Below, piece after piece: positions 32,896-42,719 of a stretch of 64,000 nt of DNA. The stretch comes from Drosophila persimilis. Lineage: Eukaryota > Arthropoda > Insecta > Diptera > Drosophilidae. The position numbers and the translations under genes were made by a program. How positions within the stretch are numbered: position 1 is the stretch's first letter; every line of letters starts with the position of its first letter. The stretch is from NCBI RefSeq assembly GCF_003286085.1, contig NW_020825313.1, forward strand, positions 4,092,001 to 4,156,000. Reading direction: 5' to 3'. The notes under the pieces were generated by a model. It had not been told where the DNA came from. It ran no database searches and worked only from the letters and a program-made list of their open reading frames with translations.

Positions 32896-33470
32896 CAGTT
32901 TTTTGGAGCATGTTCGGTAATTCTTGGATTCGAGTTCGAATCTTTGAGAAGGAACTCATGCACAATTGTATGCTCAGGCCATATTGACGCTTCTAGAGAA
33001 CTGGATAGTAAAGAATCAGGGAGAAGAATTTTAAAGGATGATATGTTGCGCTTATGTTTAAATGTAAATTTAGTCACAACTTATCAACAGGCGAAGTGTT
33101 AAGTTTAGAGGAAAGATGTTGTTTAACATCCTCCGTTGTAGCCTCAGGAATAAGACGAGAAACAAATATTGCTTTCCGAGGGACCACTGCTCTAAGTTGA
33201 AGTCCCGAGCGAGATCGAGATGGTGGAGCCACTCCTAAAAGAGATCTCGGTCCAAGGGCAGAGGAATTGGCAGCAATGGCTGTAGCAGGAATTGGAGTAG
33301 GAATTGGAGCAGGAATTGGAGCAGGAATTGGAGCAGGAATTGGCAAGACGTCGTCAGCAACCAGCACACCCGCACTAGGAGCACTCACCGCGTCAGAAGT
33401 GACGGCCACAGAAACTGCAGGGATGGGATTGATGCTGTTGGGAAGTTGGGAGCTCGAAGGAAGTTACTGA
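32895..33470 (-). pseudogene. C3 ORF1
   Basis: Minus-strand frame with a Pro-Ile-Pro-Ala repeat, an Arg/Ser-rich linker and KAIFVSRLIPEATTEDVKQHL, an RNA-binding-type fold common in CR1 ORF1. After a shift near 33075 it continues SSFKILLPDSLLSSSLE and WPEHTIVHEFLLK to a stop next to the ORF2 start. No ATG is visible at the front, so the 5' end is truncated. Confidence 0.65.
33288..33344 (-). repeat. 12-bp minisatellite in C3 ORF1
   Basis: About 4.5 units of GGAATTGGAGCA on the plus strand, encoding Pro-Ile-Pro-Ala repeats on the coding minus strand. The period is a multiple of three. Confidence 0.85.
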
Positions 33471-33475
33471 ATTTC

Positions 33476-33605
33476 TGGGGCCACTGAATTGATATGCAAA
33501 TTGGGCCCGTAATGCCAAGGCATTCGGTAAATCTGGGGGACTCAACAAGAATAAGATTTCTGCAATACCATCGTTTAGGCCTGTGACAAAAATGCGTAAG
33601 GCATT
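33476..33605 (-). pseudogene. gag: G3 gag, downstream part
   Basis: Minus strand reads ENALRIFVTGLNDGIAEILF then SPPDLPNALAL, a capsid C-terminal pattern of gypsy-clade gag. It is the continuation of the gag at 34665-35280, separated by a DINE, and is cut at 33475 by C3. Confidence 0.7.
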
Positions 33606-34664
33606 CTCAAAATGAGTATTGGGGTACATTAGATTTGTGGTAAAAGTGGATGTGTGTAACGTCCAGAAGGAATCGTTTCCGACCCTATAAAGTATATATA
33701 TTCTTGATCAGCATCAATAGCCGAGTCGATTGAGCCATGTCTGTCTGTCCGTCCGTCCGTCTGTCCGTCCGTCCGTCCCCTTCAGCGCCCAGTGCTCAAA
33801 GACTATAAGAGCTAGGGCAACGATGTTTTGGATCCAGACTTCTGTGATATGTCACTGCTACCAAAATATTTTAAAACTTCGCCCAGCCCACTTCCGCCCC
33901 TACAAAGGACGAAAATCTGTGGCATCCACATTTTTAAAAAGAGGATCGTAGAGGATGACTATATCTTCTAGAGTGCAAAATCTGAACCAGATCGTATAAT
34001 TATTATAGCCAGAATCAAGAAAACAATTTCATTCTTTCTCGCTCTGTCTCTCTCTAACACACAGGTTTCATGGTCGGTTTTGCCAATTGCAAAATATGAG
34101 TTCAAGGATCTCAGAACCAATAAGAGCCAGAGCAACCAAATTTGGTATCCACACTCCTGTGATATCGGACCTTGACCGTTTTGTGTCAAAATTTCGCCAC
34201 ACCCCCTTCCGCTTCCGCAAAGGACGAAAATTTGGGGCAACTACAAATCTCAGAGACTATTAAGGCTAGAGTAACCAAATTTGGTATCCGCACTTCTGTT
34301 AGATCTCACTATAAGACGTATATCTCAACATTTCGCCCCCACAAAGAACGAAAAACTGTTTCATCCACAATATTGAGGATACGAGAAAACTAATGCAGAA
34401 TCATAGACAATGGGCATATCTATCAGATTGCTGAATCTGGATCATATCAGATCGTTTTTCTAGCCAAAAGGAACAAATCAATTTGCAGTGGCTACGCAGC
34501 GCCCGACGTCATGCTCAGACTGATTTTCTGTCTTTCTTGCACGCACTCTTTGTCGTGTCTTTAAATATTAGCGGCGTCTGCCAGAGGAGAGCCATACTGA
34601 CTAAGTATCGGGCATAAATGTAGAGTTGCGGTGTCCGCAGCAACTCACAACGTTCCCCCTCGTT
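33606..34664 (-). mobile_element. DINE insertion inside G3 gag
   Basis: A minus-oriented DINE of ~1.06 kb, nearly identical to 46557-47661. The 3' terminus is trimmed (starts CTCAAAATGAG, without GGGTATAAAAA); the 5' terminus CGAGGGGGAACG is intact. Contains the (GACG)n block at 33742-33778. Confidence 0.9.
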
Positions 34665-35280
34665 TTTTTAATCGATTCTTTTGTAATTTCACTGTCCTTT
34701 CCATGAGTCATTATAGTCTTATTTATTAAAAATGTCTTTTTCTTGTTAACCTCGTTGTATAAATCTATTATTGAAAGGTTTCCTTGTCGGAGAACGCTTA
34801 GCTCCTGTTCTATTATATATATTGGTCTCTTGTCACTGTAAACAAAGTCAAGTCGTGAAAGTATGGCATCGAAATTTAAAACTGTACCGTGGTTGGTCAA
34901 GGCGTCATGTGCTGGTCCTGTTATTTTGTTTCTTAAAATTGTCAAGGCAATACAATATTGCTTACTTCCTCTTGTTTCACTGCAGTTTCTGCAGCTTCCC
35001 TCCATCCTACGTATTGGTTTAATCCACCATTGAAAATTGGTAGGGATTCTATTACTTTTAAAGTGGTGTCATCTTTAATTGTCTCATCTATTGTTTCTGC
35101 CTGATAATCTGAAACCTGATCGGATTTAGATTATATTTGTTGTTTCAAATTTACTATTTGCTCCTGTACTTGTGAAATTTGAAGTGCTATCAACTGTTTG
35201 ACCAGATCTGCAGTGAGATCGGTCCTTGTCTGTGAATTAATCATTCTTAGTTTTCCAAACTCTAAAGTTAGTTGATCCAC
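34665..35280 (-). pseudogene. gag: G3 gag, upstream part
   Basis: Minus strand encodes helical sequence (ADLVKQLIALQISQVQEQIV-like near 35190), ALTILRNKITGPAHDALTNHG, DAILSRLDFVYSDKRPIYII and DLYNEVNKKKTFLINKTIM. This is a gypsy-clade (17.6/297-like) capsid pattern. Frame breaks occur near 35000. The DINE at 34664 interrupts it mid-protein. Confidence 0.7.
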
Positions 35281-35720
35281 CTTGTATTTTGTTTATATGT
35301 TTTTTTTTTTTTATTTTAGGATACCGCTGTGCTTAAAACTATTTCAACTTATATATTTAGTACTACTACTTTCGCTCACTAACTATCCTGTAGCGGTCGT
35401 CCTTCTTAGGGTCTTCCTTCTTGGTTTGGCTGACAAATCTTCGAACTGGTCTTCCTTCGTAAAATTCTTTGTTGTTTAACTGGCCTTCTAGAGGTCTTCC
35501 TTCTTTGGTTTAGCTGGTAGTTTTAATTTCTTTGTGTTTTGTTCTGCTTTGTTTTGTTTAAAGATTTTGTTTTTTATATTTTTGAAGTGTCTTGATTAGT
35601 TTTTTGTATTTATTTTACCCGCACCCTAAGCTTCGGTTTGTTTCCTTTTTTTATTATCTCACTTTTTCTTGTCTAATATCTCACAGTCACTCCGGGTTTT
35701 TTTATTGAAGGATTTATTCC
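35281..35720 (-). other. G3 leader (5' UTR), first part
   Basis: Noncoding. Contains several loose copies of a GGAAGACC(G/A)/AAGAAGG motif on the minus strand. It ends with ATTCC at 35716-35720, the target site of B2; the leader resumes at 41915. Confidence 0.55.
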
Positions 35721-36087
35721 TGGACGGTTTTCTAAGGGTTAAAACTACAAAGAGAGTGAAAGCTCTCTAACTACGATTGCCCACTCGGAGAACGGCTTCG
35801 TTTCATGCTAGGGCGGCGTAACCTCGTCTCCGATCAACAAGAACATTCTTCGTTTGCATGTCGACGAAATCACAGCGACAATCAAGCAGTTGCAGCCGGA
35901 CGCGCTTAAGCCCGTATTACCTATTAAACTGTACACTATACGCGATTACAATTAAAGTTTAAGTTGATTGAAGTCCAAATGAATAAATCTCAAATTTTCT
36001 ACATCGTGTAGTACATTATTAAACGCAAAGATTCCCCAGAGCATTTTCTGCTCAACATTGAAATCTGGTATCGAGGATTTCACAACA
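35721..36087 (+). repeat. B2 5' LTR
   Basis: 367 bp, near-identical to the 366-bp 3' LTR. Just after it, TTGGTGGCCC (36091) is the likely primer-binding site. Confidence 0.95.
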
Positions 36088-36637
36088 TTTTTGGTGGCCC
36101 ATGGGGGGACCGCGTTTAATTCGTACTATTCGCATATGATTCTACCTCGTTCCGCGTTCAGTTAAATGTACAAATAAAATCATATTTTACCGGCTGCAAC
36201 TGTAAACTGCAAACACAACGCAAACCAACGGTTTATCCAGCGGCCGCTATCTCTCGCACGAAGCAGGGACAAAGAAGATCGGACGATAGCTCTGCGCCTG
36301 GACAGTAGACTCACTGCAGCACACAAAAAGCAACGCAAGCCGACGGTTAGACAGCAGCCTCTCTCTCGTGCAAAGCAGAGACCAAGAAAGACGACGATCG
36401 TTTGGTTGCTGCACATCATCGCTAAACAGAAGGCCTCAACTCATCGCTCACATCAGCACAGTTTCTGCTTTCCGCTCGGACAACACCAACAACGACTCGC
36501 AAGTTCTCTTAAGCTACGCTTTAAGCAAAGAGAAGCACTCCCGAGTACCAGAGTAAGTGTTTCGTTGTGTGTATTTGTACAAGGTCAAAGGGATTGCAAC
36601 TAAGGGTGAGAAAGGTACATACACATATAACAGCAAC

Positions 36638-36823
36638 ATGTCAACAGCCGAGTCCCACGACCTCGAAGCCGATCCTCAGGTGGAGATCGACAATCTCAGT
36701 GTTATTCAGACAAATCTCATTGCGAGGGTTAATTTCAGAAAGGATGGCGTAGATCGGAAAACAAAAGCTTATTTTCAAACGCGCTTACAAACTTTGCAAC
36801 GGTTCTTCTTCAAATTCTTCTGA
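36638..36823 (+). pseudogene. gag: B2 gag N-terminus
   Basis: An ATG at 36638 follows ~550 bp of leader. It encodes EADPQVEIDNLSVIQTNLI and RVNFRKDGVDRKTKAYFQTR, charged helical sequence similar in role to the B1 N-terminus. A shift before 36823 ends it; the rest of gag is in another frame from 36882. Confidence 0.75.
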
Positions 36824-36881
36824 ATTTGAGCAAAATCACCAACGTTTACTAATACTTCGATGTCCAAGTACGCATAGTTAT

Positions 36882-38453
36882 GTGTCCAGCGAAGTGGCCT
36901 TTCGCTTTGCTGAAGACTATACAACGGCATTCAGCATCATATCAGAGGCCTACGAAAATGTATGTCCAAGAGCACCACCGGTACAGCAGAATCCAGAGCC
37001 AGCAAATCCATTTGTATCATCAGTGCAATTGCCCAAGCTACCTGTTACAGGCAAGTTTGTGGATTGGCCGGCATTTCACGATGCATTTGTTCAACTCATC
37101 CATAACAACCAGAAACTGTCCGACGTTCAAAGGTTTCATTTTCTGAAGCAAGCTTTTCCCTCGGATCGCGACGAAGATATTCAGCAGATGGCGCTTGCGG
37201 GAAATAACTATGCAACAGCTTGGAGTCTGCTCCTCAAGCGATACGACAACAAACGGCTGCAGTTTATGTACCATATGAACGGTTTGTATGACTTGCCACA
37301 GTTGACAAAGGAGCAGTCCGCTGATATAAAACATATGCGTAATGTTGCGACGGTTTGTCTCAATGCTTTCAAGAATCTAGATGTTCAGCATTGGATGGCT
37401 CATCATCTCACTTCCAGACCGTCAAGCACGACACTGCAAGCTTGGGAGCTACATCTCGGTAGCTCAGCCGAACTTGCCACATTTTTTCAGCTGCAATCAT
37501 TTCTCAACGACCGTCTCGTCCGCATCGATGTGTTCGAAAATCGAGCCCACTTCACGACGCGGACACCTGTGCCGCAGCCTGTCAACCAAAGGCACCCGAA
37601 GAAGTCAGTTGGCAACGTAACATATAAGGGCAACAGTTTTCACGCCAAGACTGCTGTTGCCGAACACACTCGCTGCCCGCACTGTAGCGACAGTCACAAT
37701 CTTCGGCATTGCCCGGAACTTCTGTCCAAGGACTGCTTTGCAAGGAAAGCCATCGTCGATCAGGCAAAGGCATGCCTCAACTGTCTGAGCCGTTCCCATG
37801 GACTTTCAAAATGTACCAGTAAAAGGAACTGCACGCAGTGTGGTCAAAGACACCATACACTGCTGCATTTCCCAACTCCTGCTCAGGTGGCTACGCACCC
37901 TCACGCAGCCTTCCATAGCGCTCGTTCCGGTAACTCCTGGCAGTATACAACGAGCGACTCGTCTGGCAGGGCTACACCTACGAAACTCTACACTAGGACC
38001 CCACTTCCTACTCAGAGCACTGCACAGCCTCTCCCAGTGGTTCCCAACACTAGTTCCGGTGGTCATCCACAGTCTGCAGCGACCGACTCGTCTGCGAGAT
38101 CACACTCTGGGCAACTAGTCTCCGCTACGGCAACACATCACGGACCCAGCACTGTCCTTCTGGCCACTGCCCTGGTCACAATCCAAAACCCCCACACTGG
38201 CCAATCAGCTGTGGTACGTGCGTTAGTGGATTCAGGCTCGGAAGGAACCCTCATTACAGAGCACACAGTGCAGGCTCTTAACCTCAAGCGGCATCCAATT
38301 TCGGCAGAAATTGCTGGAGTTGGGACCACCTCCAAGAACAGGTGTACCTACACTACAGAATTGTCGTTAAGTTCTTGTACTTCACAGTTTTGTACTACCA
38401 TTGATACTACGTTTATACTTGAAACGCTTACATCGGAATTACCTTCACAATAG
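36882..38453 (+). CDS. gag-pol: B2 gag capsid, zinc knuckles and protease
   Basis: A 523-codon open stretch. First the BEL gag signature VQLPKLPVTGKFVDWPAFHD, then RFHFLKQAFP and WSLLLKRYDNKRL. Next come cysteine motifs CPHCSDSHNLRHC, CLNCLSRSHGLSKC and CTQCGQRHHTLLH. After a Ser/Thr-rich linker an aspartic protease starts, with DSG at 38229-38237 (ALVDSGSEGTLI). It stops at 38453 inside the protease, where the ADPRLYKS and RIDLLLGADV blocks continue in other frames. Confidence 0.85.
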   Translation: MSSEVAFRFAEDYTTAFSIISEAYENVCPRAPPVQQNPEPANPFVSSVQLPKLPVTGKFVDWPAFHDAFVQLIHNNQKLSDVQRFHFLKQAFPSDRDEDIQQMALAGNNYATAWSLLLKRYDNKRLQFMYHMNGLYDLPQLTKEQSADIKHMRNVATVCLNAFKNLDVQHWMAHHLTSRPSSTTLQAWELHLGSSAELATFFQLQSFLNDRLVRIDVFENRAHFTTRTPVPQPVNQRHPKKSVGNVTYKGNSFHAKTAVAEHTRCPHCSDSHNLRHCPELLSKDCFARKAIVDQAKACLNCLSRSHGLSKCTSKRNCTQCGQRHHTLLHFPTPAQVATHPHAAFHSARSGNSWQYTTSDSSGRATPTKLYTRTPLPTQSTAQPLPVVPNTSSGGHPQSAATDSSARSHSGQLVSATATHHGPSTVLLATALVTIQNPHTGQSAVVRALVDSGSEGTLITEHTVQALNLKRHPISAEIAGVGTTSKNRCTYTTELSLSSCTSQFCTTIDTTFILETLTSELPSQ

Positions 38454-38808
38454 AACTCGCCGATCCCAGGCTCTACAAATCATAACGGATTGATCTTCTT
38501 CTAGGAGCGGACGTAATCCCACAGATCCTGCTTTCAGATATCCGCAGAGGAAAGGAGATTCAACCAATTGCACAGCACACCCAGCTTGGCTGGATAGTCT
38601 TTGGTCGAGCCACTTCCACACGCTGTCACCATTAGATGTCACCACAACAGGCTAGAGAATCTCGTCCAGAAATTCTTCGAAATGGAGCATCTCGGCTCTG
38701 CAAAACAGCTCACACCAAAAGAGCGATGGTGCGAGGAGAATTTTAAACGAACTCACATCCGTCAACGGAACGGCAAGTATTTGGTACGGTTACCACTTAA
38801 GCGTTTGT
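38454..38808 (+). pseudogene. pol: B2 protease end and linker, frameshifted
   Basis: Carries recognisable blocks in different frames: RIDLLLGADVIPQILLSD, HTQLGWIVFGR, then FFEMEHLGSAKQLTPKERWCEE and GKYLVRLPLKRLFD. Directly after LFD the sequence jumps to the RT block VIHQPSQDERDRYPLAE, so several hundred base pairs of RT are missing. Confidence 0.75.
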
Positions 38809-40161
38809 TTGACCCTTCGCGTCATACATCAACCGTCGCAGGATGAACGCGACCGATACCCACTCGCGGAAAGGTTCCTTCGACATGAAATATACGTTGA
38901 TGATGTACAAAGCGGATCTTCCACGCGCGAAGGAGCATTAGAAATTCAAAATCAATTGATCGGAGCCTTACGATCATCAAGAATGGAACATCGAAAGTGG
39001 TCTGCGAATGACGCTTCTCTGCTACAAGACATACCTCCAGACCATTTATCCCATAAGACATTATTAGAGTTTGAGTACCAAGATCCCGTTAAAACCTTAG
39101 GTCTCTATTGGCATCCACATCAAGACTATTTTGGGTTCAAGATAAACTTTGAAATCAGTCACGCACTGTACGACCCCTCAGGTTTCATCACGCCCTGTGT
39201 CATGACCGCGAAGGCGATATTCAAGGACTCATGGATGGCCCGCATCAAACGCAACGATGGCAGCCTAGCACAACTAGACTGGGATGAACCGCTGCCAACT
39301 GAACTGCTTGATAGATGGCAGGGATTCATACAGAACTTGCCATATGTCGAGCAAATTCAAGTACCACGATGGCTGCGCTTCAACATTCACGAGCTTGCGT
39401 CATTACAGCTTCATGTTTTCTGCGATGGATCATCACTGGCGTATGCAGCATGTGCATATATTCGTGCAGAACTACCAAACGGAAAGATTCAAACTCATTT
39501 GCTAGCTGCACGCAGTCGAGTCACACCCACGAAACCGATCACACTTCCACGAGTCGAACTTTCGGGTGCGCTGCTGGCAGTTAAACTGGCAAAATGGATC
39601 CGGGACCAACTTCGCACAGCAGGACCACCTATGTCAACCTTCTATTGGTCAGATGCTACTATCGTTTTGTTTTGGATAAATGGAGATCCCCACCGATGGC
39701 AAACCTTTGTGTCAAACCGCGTTGGACAGATTTTGGAGCATAGTACCTCAACTCAGGGGAGACATGTACCTACTGCGGTAAACCCAGCGGACTGCGCAAC
39801 TCGCAGCTTAACACCACAAGAGTTAGCAGTACATCCATTGAGGTGGTCTGGACCATTATGGCTACAGCAACCGGAAAGCCAATGGCCGGCAAACGGAGTT
39901 CCCAGTCAGGATATCGACATGACTATAATCGAGGAGAAACCATCAGTTTTGTTCCAAAATGCTGTGCAAGTCTCGGAGGCTCCAGAAACCTTCATCCAAA
40001 ACTCTTCCTCATACGACAGGTTAATATCAGTCATGGCATATGTTCTACGGTTTATACACAACATTCAAGCCAAAGGTGACAAACTGTCTGCACCACTGAG
40101 TGTGCAGGAGCTCGACAACGATTTAATTCATCTCGTGCGCAGCATTCAACAGGAGGCCTAA
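38809..40161 (+). CDS. pol: B2 RT palm with YVDD and RNase H
   Basis: A 450-codon open stretch. YVDD is at 38893-38904 (HEIYVDDVQSGSS). LRSSRMEHRKWSAND and PVKTLGLYWHPHQD follow; a small deletion near 39165 precedes LYDPSGFITP. RNase H motifs: HVFCDGSSLAYAACAYI, LPRVELSGALLAVKLA, FYWSDATIVLFWING and VNPADCATR. It stops at 40161 just before the integrase. Confidence 0.85.
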   Translation: MTLRVIHQPSQDERDRYPLAERFLRHEIYVDDVQSGSSTREGALEIQNQLIGALRSSRMEHRKWSANDASLLQDIPPDHLSHKTLLEFEYQDPVKTLGLYWHPHQDYFGFKINFEISHALYDPSGFITPCVMTAKAIFKDSWMARIKRNDGSLAQLDWDEPLPTELLDRWQGFIQNLPYVEQIQVPRWLRFNIHELASLQLHVFCDGSSLAYAACAYIRAELPNGKIQTHLLAARSRVTPTKPITLPRVELSGALLAVKLAKWIRDQLRTAGPPMSTFYWSDATIVLFWINGDPHRWQTFVSNRVGQILEHSTSTQGRHVPTAVNPADCATRSLTPQELAVHPLRWSGPLWLQQPESQWPANGVPSQDIDMTIIEEKPSVLFQNAVQVSEAPETFIQNSSSYDRLISVMAYVLRFIHNIQAKGDKLSAPLSVQELDNDLIHLVRSIQQEA

Positions 40162-40173
40162 GCGACAGAAATA

Positions 40174-40863
40174 TTGAGGTTGAAGAGAAACAAGGCACTA
40201 TCGGGCACACACAAACTGTGTCAATTATCCCCATTTCTAGATGACCAACAAATTCTGCGAGTCAGAGGTCGACTGCGAAATGCAATGCACCTTCCAATAA
40301 GCCAGCGACAACCAATGATCATTCCCAATCATCATCATTTTACCGATCTCGTCGTGCGTAATGCCCATCGCCTCGCACTCCACGGCGGCACCGAATTAAC
40401 GCTGGCCACTATTCGACACAAGTTCTGGATAGTCAACGGAAAACAAACGGTCAAACGCATTCTTCGACAATGCGTCCGATGTTTTCGTCACCGACCGAAA
40501 CCAGCAGCACAATTGATGGCCGATCTTCCCCTACATAGAGTCAATCCGCCAACTCGTGCATTCATCGCCACCGGAGTGGACTATACAGGCGCGTTCGAAA
40601 TTCAAGCATCCAGATTCCGTGGACACACAAACTACAAGGCGTATATCGCAGTTTTCATCTGTTTGGCTACAAAGGCAATTCATCTGGAAGCGGTCACGGG
40701 CTTAACCACCGAACACTTTCTCATGGCTCTACAACGTTTCATCGCGCGTCGGGGCTACTGTCAACACATGTATAGCGACTGCGGCACGAACTTCATTGGT
40801 GCCGACCGGGCTCTTCAAACCTGGCAAATACATTTGAAACGAGAGCTACCCACAACTGGGTAG
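40174..40863 (+). CDS. pol: B2 integrase zinc domain and core (first part)
   Basis: Contains the His-His of the zinc domain (HRLALHGGTELTLA), its CVRCFRHRPKP pair, the first Asp at 40579 (ATGVDYTGAFE), the KAIHLEAV block and the second Asp at 40777 (YSDCGTNFIGA). A frame shift at ~40862 stops it. Confidence 0.85.
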   Translation: MRLKRNKALSGTHKLCQLSPFLDDQQILRVRGRLRNAMHLPISQRQPMIIPNHHHFTDLVVRNAHRLALHGGTELTLATIRHKFWIVNGKQTVKRILRQCVRCFRHRPKPAAQLMADLPLHRVNPPTRAFIATGVDYTGAFEIQASRFRGHTNYKAYIAVFICLATKAIHLEAVTGLTTEHFLMALQRFIARRGYCQHMYSDCGTNFIGADRALQTWQIHLKRELPTTG

Positions 40864-40871
40864 CCGTCCAT

Positions 40872-41477
40872 TTGGCCCGAAACGTCCAATGGCATTTTAA
40901 TCCACCGCATAGTCCTAATTTCGGAGGCCTTTGGGAGGCAAATGTAAAGTCTGTCAAAACACATCTCTATCGAGCCTTTTCAGAATACAAAATGACCTAC
41001 GAATTACTTGCTACCGTACTAACACAAATTGAAGCCTGTTTAAATTCCAGGCCATTATGTCCACTAAGTGCTGAGCCGGAAGACCTAGCTGTCCTCACCC
41101 CGGAACATTTTATTATTGGAGATTCATTATTAGCTCCGCCGGATGTAATGACAAGGGATGTTCCACTCACAGTCCAATTTCTGGAAGGACAGAAAATGAT
41201 CCGGTAATTTTGGAAGCGTTGGAGTTCGGATTGGCTATCACATCTTCAAGCCCGTCCAAAATGGCGACATGAAACCGACAATCTACAAGTCAGCGATCAA
41301 GTAATTGTCAAGGATGACCGACTGTCACCCAACGAGTGGAAACTGCGAAGGATAATAGAAGTTCACCCTGGAGCTGACAGTTTAGTCAGAGTCGCAACCG
41401 TGAAAACAGCATCAGGCGTATACAATCGATCGGTCCCTAAACTATGTCGGCTACCGTTGCCACAGACCTCAGAATAA
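40872..41477 (+). pseudogene. pol: B2 integrase end and C-terminal domain
   Basis: In the shifted frame it gives WHFNPPHSPNFGGLWEANVK with the third catalytic residue, Glu, at 40935. SRPLCPLSAEPEDLAVLTPE and HFIIGDSLLAPPD follow. After a stop at 41205-41207, FWKRWSSDWLSHLQ and VKDDRLSPNEWKL continue to 41477. A polypurine-like GGGGGCGGCA precedes the 3' LTR. Confidence 0.8.
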
Positions 41478-41548
41478 TCCTACCACCGTTTCTAGCTCCT
41501 TTCGACCATATAATACATCTAATACTGGTCCCAGTATTGGGGGCGGCA

Positions 41549-41914
41549 TGGACGGTTTTCTAAGGGTTAAAACTACAAAGAGAGTGAAAGCTCTCTAACT
41601 ACGATTGCCCACTCGGAGAACGGCTCGTTTCATGCTAGGGCGGCGTAACCTCGTCTCCGATCAACAAGAACATTCTTCGTTTGCATGTCGACGAAATCAC
41701 AGCGACAATCAAGCAGTTGCAGCCGGACGCGCTTAGACCCGTAGTACCCATTAAACTGTACCCTATACGCGATTACAATTAAAGTTTAAGCTGATTGAAG
41801 TCCAAATGAATAAATCTCAAATTTTCTACATCGTGTAGTACATTATTAAACGCAAAGATTCCCCAGAGCATTTTCTGCTCAACATTGAAATCTCGTATCG
41901 AGGATTTCACAACA
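41549..41914 (+). repeat. B2 3' LTR
   Basis: 366 bp; differs from the 5' LTR by a handful of substitutions and a 1-bp indel by eye, so B2 is a fairly young insertion. Confidence 0.95.
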
Positions 41915-42008
41915 ATTCCATTAATTAATTGTCCTTCGGGTTTCGGCTCGACGCAACATTTTTTTTTATTCGGTGCTTTTATACAACCTCGCCCAACGTT
42001 GGGTGCCA
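41915..42008 (-). promoter_or_regulatory. G3 leader start and primer-binding site
   Basis: On the minus strand TGGCACCCAACGTTGGGCG (41990-42008) directly follows the LTR end and resembles a decayed tRNA-Lys primer-binding site. The rest is the leader interrupted by B2 (duplicated ATTCC at 41915-41919). Confidence 0.6.
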
Positions 42009-42621
42009 ATTAAATAACTGCGGTAGCGGATTGCGTTCTTAAAAAATTTGTATTTAACTTCTAAGTTTACAGATATATACCTAAGTTGAGGGTCACAAAG
42101 GATTCCGGACAAAGGGTTTGCGCGATTTTAGTTTCTAGCTCGACTTTTCGGTTTCGCTTCTGGATTAAGACTGAATTGAACTTTTTGATCTTTGCATCGT
42201 CAATTCCTTTCGGGAATAGTTTTTCTATAAACATCCCGATTTATTTCGCTATCCCGAATATTGGATTTCGTCATCCAAAGGTTGAGAACTGTAAAATGCT
42301 CAAAGTGAAGAATCTCCAGAAAGCCGGGTGTAAGATTGTTTATCAGAAGCCGGGTGTGGGCAAAGATTGTTTTTCCATTTAGGCGAGTGTCAAAGATTGG
42401 GATTGTGGCGGGAGCCCAAGATTGAGATTGTACATCTTAAAAATCAATTAGGTGGAAGTCAAAGATTGAGCTTGTGGTGGGAGGCAAAGATTAAGATTGT
42501 TTATATCTTGAAAAAAAAAACCAATTAGGCGGTCGCCCAAGATTGAAATTGTTTTCGTCTTAGAAAGCCAAAGATTGTTAACAACTCGTATAAGAGCTCA
42601 TTAGAATTGGGTACGTTAACT
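42009..42621 (-). repeat. G3 LTR (613 bp) with CAAAGATTG repeats
   Basis: On the minus strand it starts AGTTAACG after TGCA and ends AGTTATTTAATT before the primer-binding site, fitting a gypsy-clade LTR. On the plus strand at least eight copies of CAAAGATTG(G/A)GATTGT-like units fall between 42320 and 42590. Confidence 0.65.
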
Positions 42622-42719
42622 TGCATTCAAAATAAACATAAAAATAAAAATAACACTAAAATTACTAATTACTAGAAAGGTGTATAATTTAATAAGAGGA
42701 AGAGAATTAGTGGTGGATA

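Larger units (their letters stand above)
30412..33475 (-). mobile_element. C3 LINE (CR1/Jockey type), near-complete with ORF1
   Basis: A minus-strand LINE of about 3.06 kb with a TTTATTTATTTATTAATT-type tail on the plus strand at 30412. It keeps part of ORF1, the apurinic endonuclease and the RT C-terminal half; the front of RT is lost by a deletion at about 31705. Its tail abuts C2 at 30411, consistent with insertion into C2. Upstream (33476) is a gag scrap of G3. Confidence 0.8.
35721..41914 (+). mobile_element. B2 BEL/Pao retrotransposon, full-length (6194 bp)
   Basis: LTRs at 35721-36087 and 41549-41914 begin TGGACGG and end CACAACA. They flank gag, protease, RT, RNase H and integrase. 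A perfect 5-bp target-site duplication, ATTCC, is at 35716-35720 and 41915-41919. It sits antisense in the leader of G3. Although both ends are intact it lacks the RT fingers and palm start (deletion near 38815) and has several shifts. It is a different BEL family from B1: LTRs and proteins are only distantly similar. Confidence 0.95.

Noticed and set aside
33267..33470. Gly-Ile-Gly-Ala-rich plus-strand frame
   Set aside because: Antisense of the Pro-Ile-Pro-Ala minisatellite in C3 ORF1.
33968..34240. 90-codon frame identical to one at 46979-47251
   Set aside because: Identity reflects two nearly identical DINE copies. The composition is not protein-like and other DINE copies break it.
42086..42382. 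98-codon plus-strand frame
   Set aside because: Lies inside the G3 LTR, antisense to the element; no domain.
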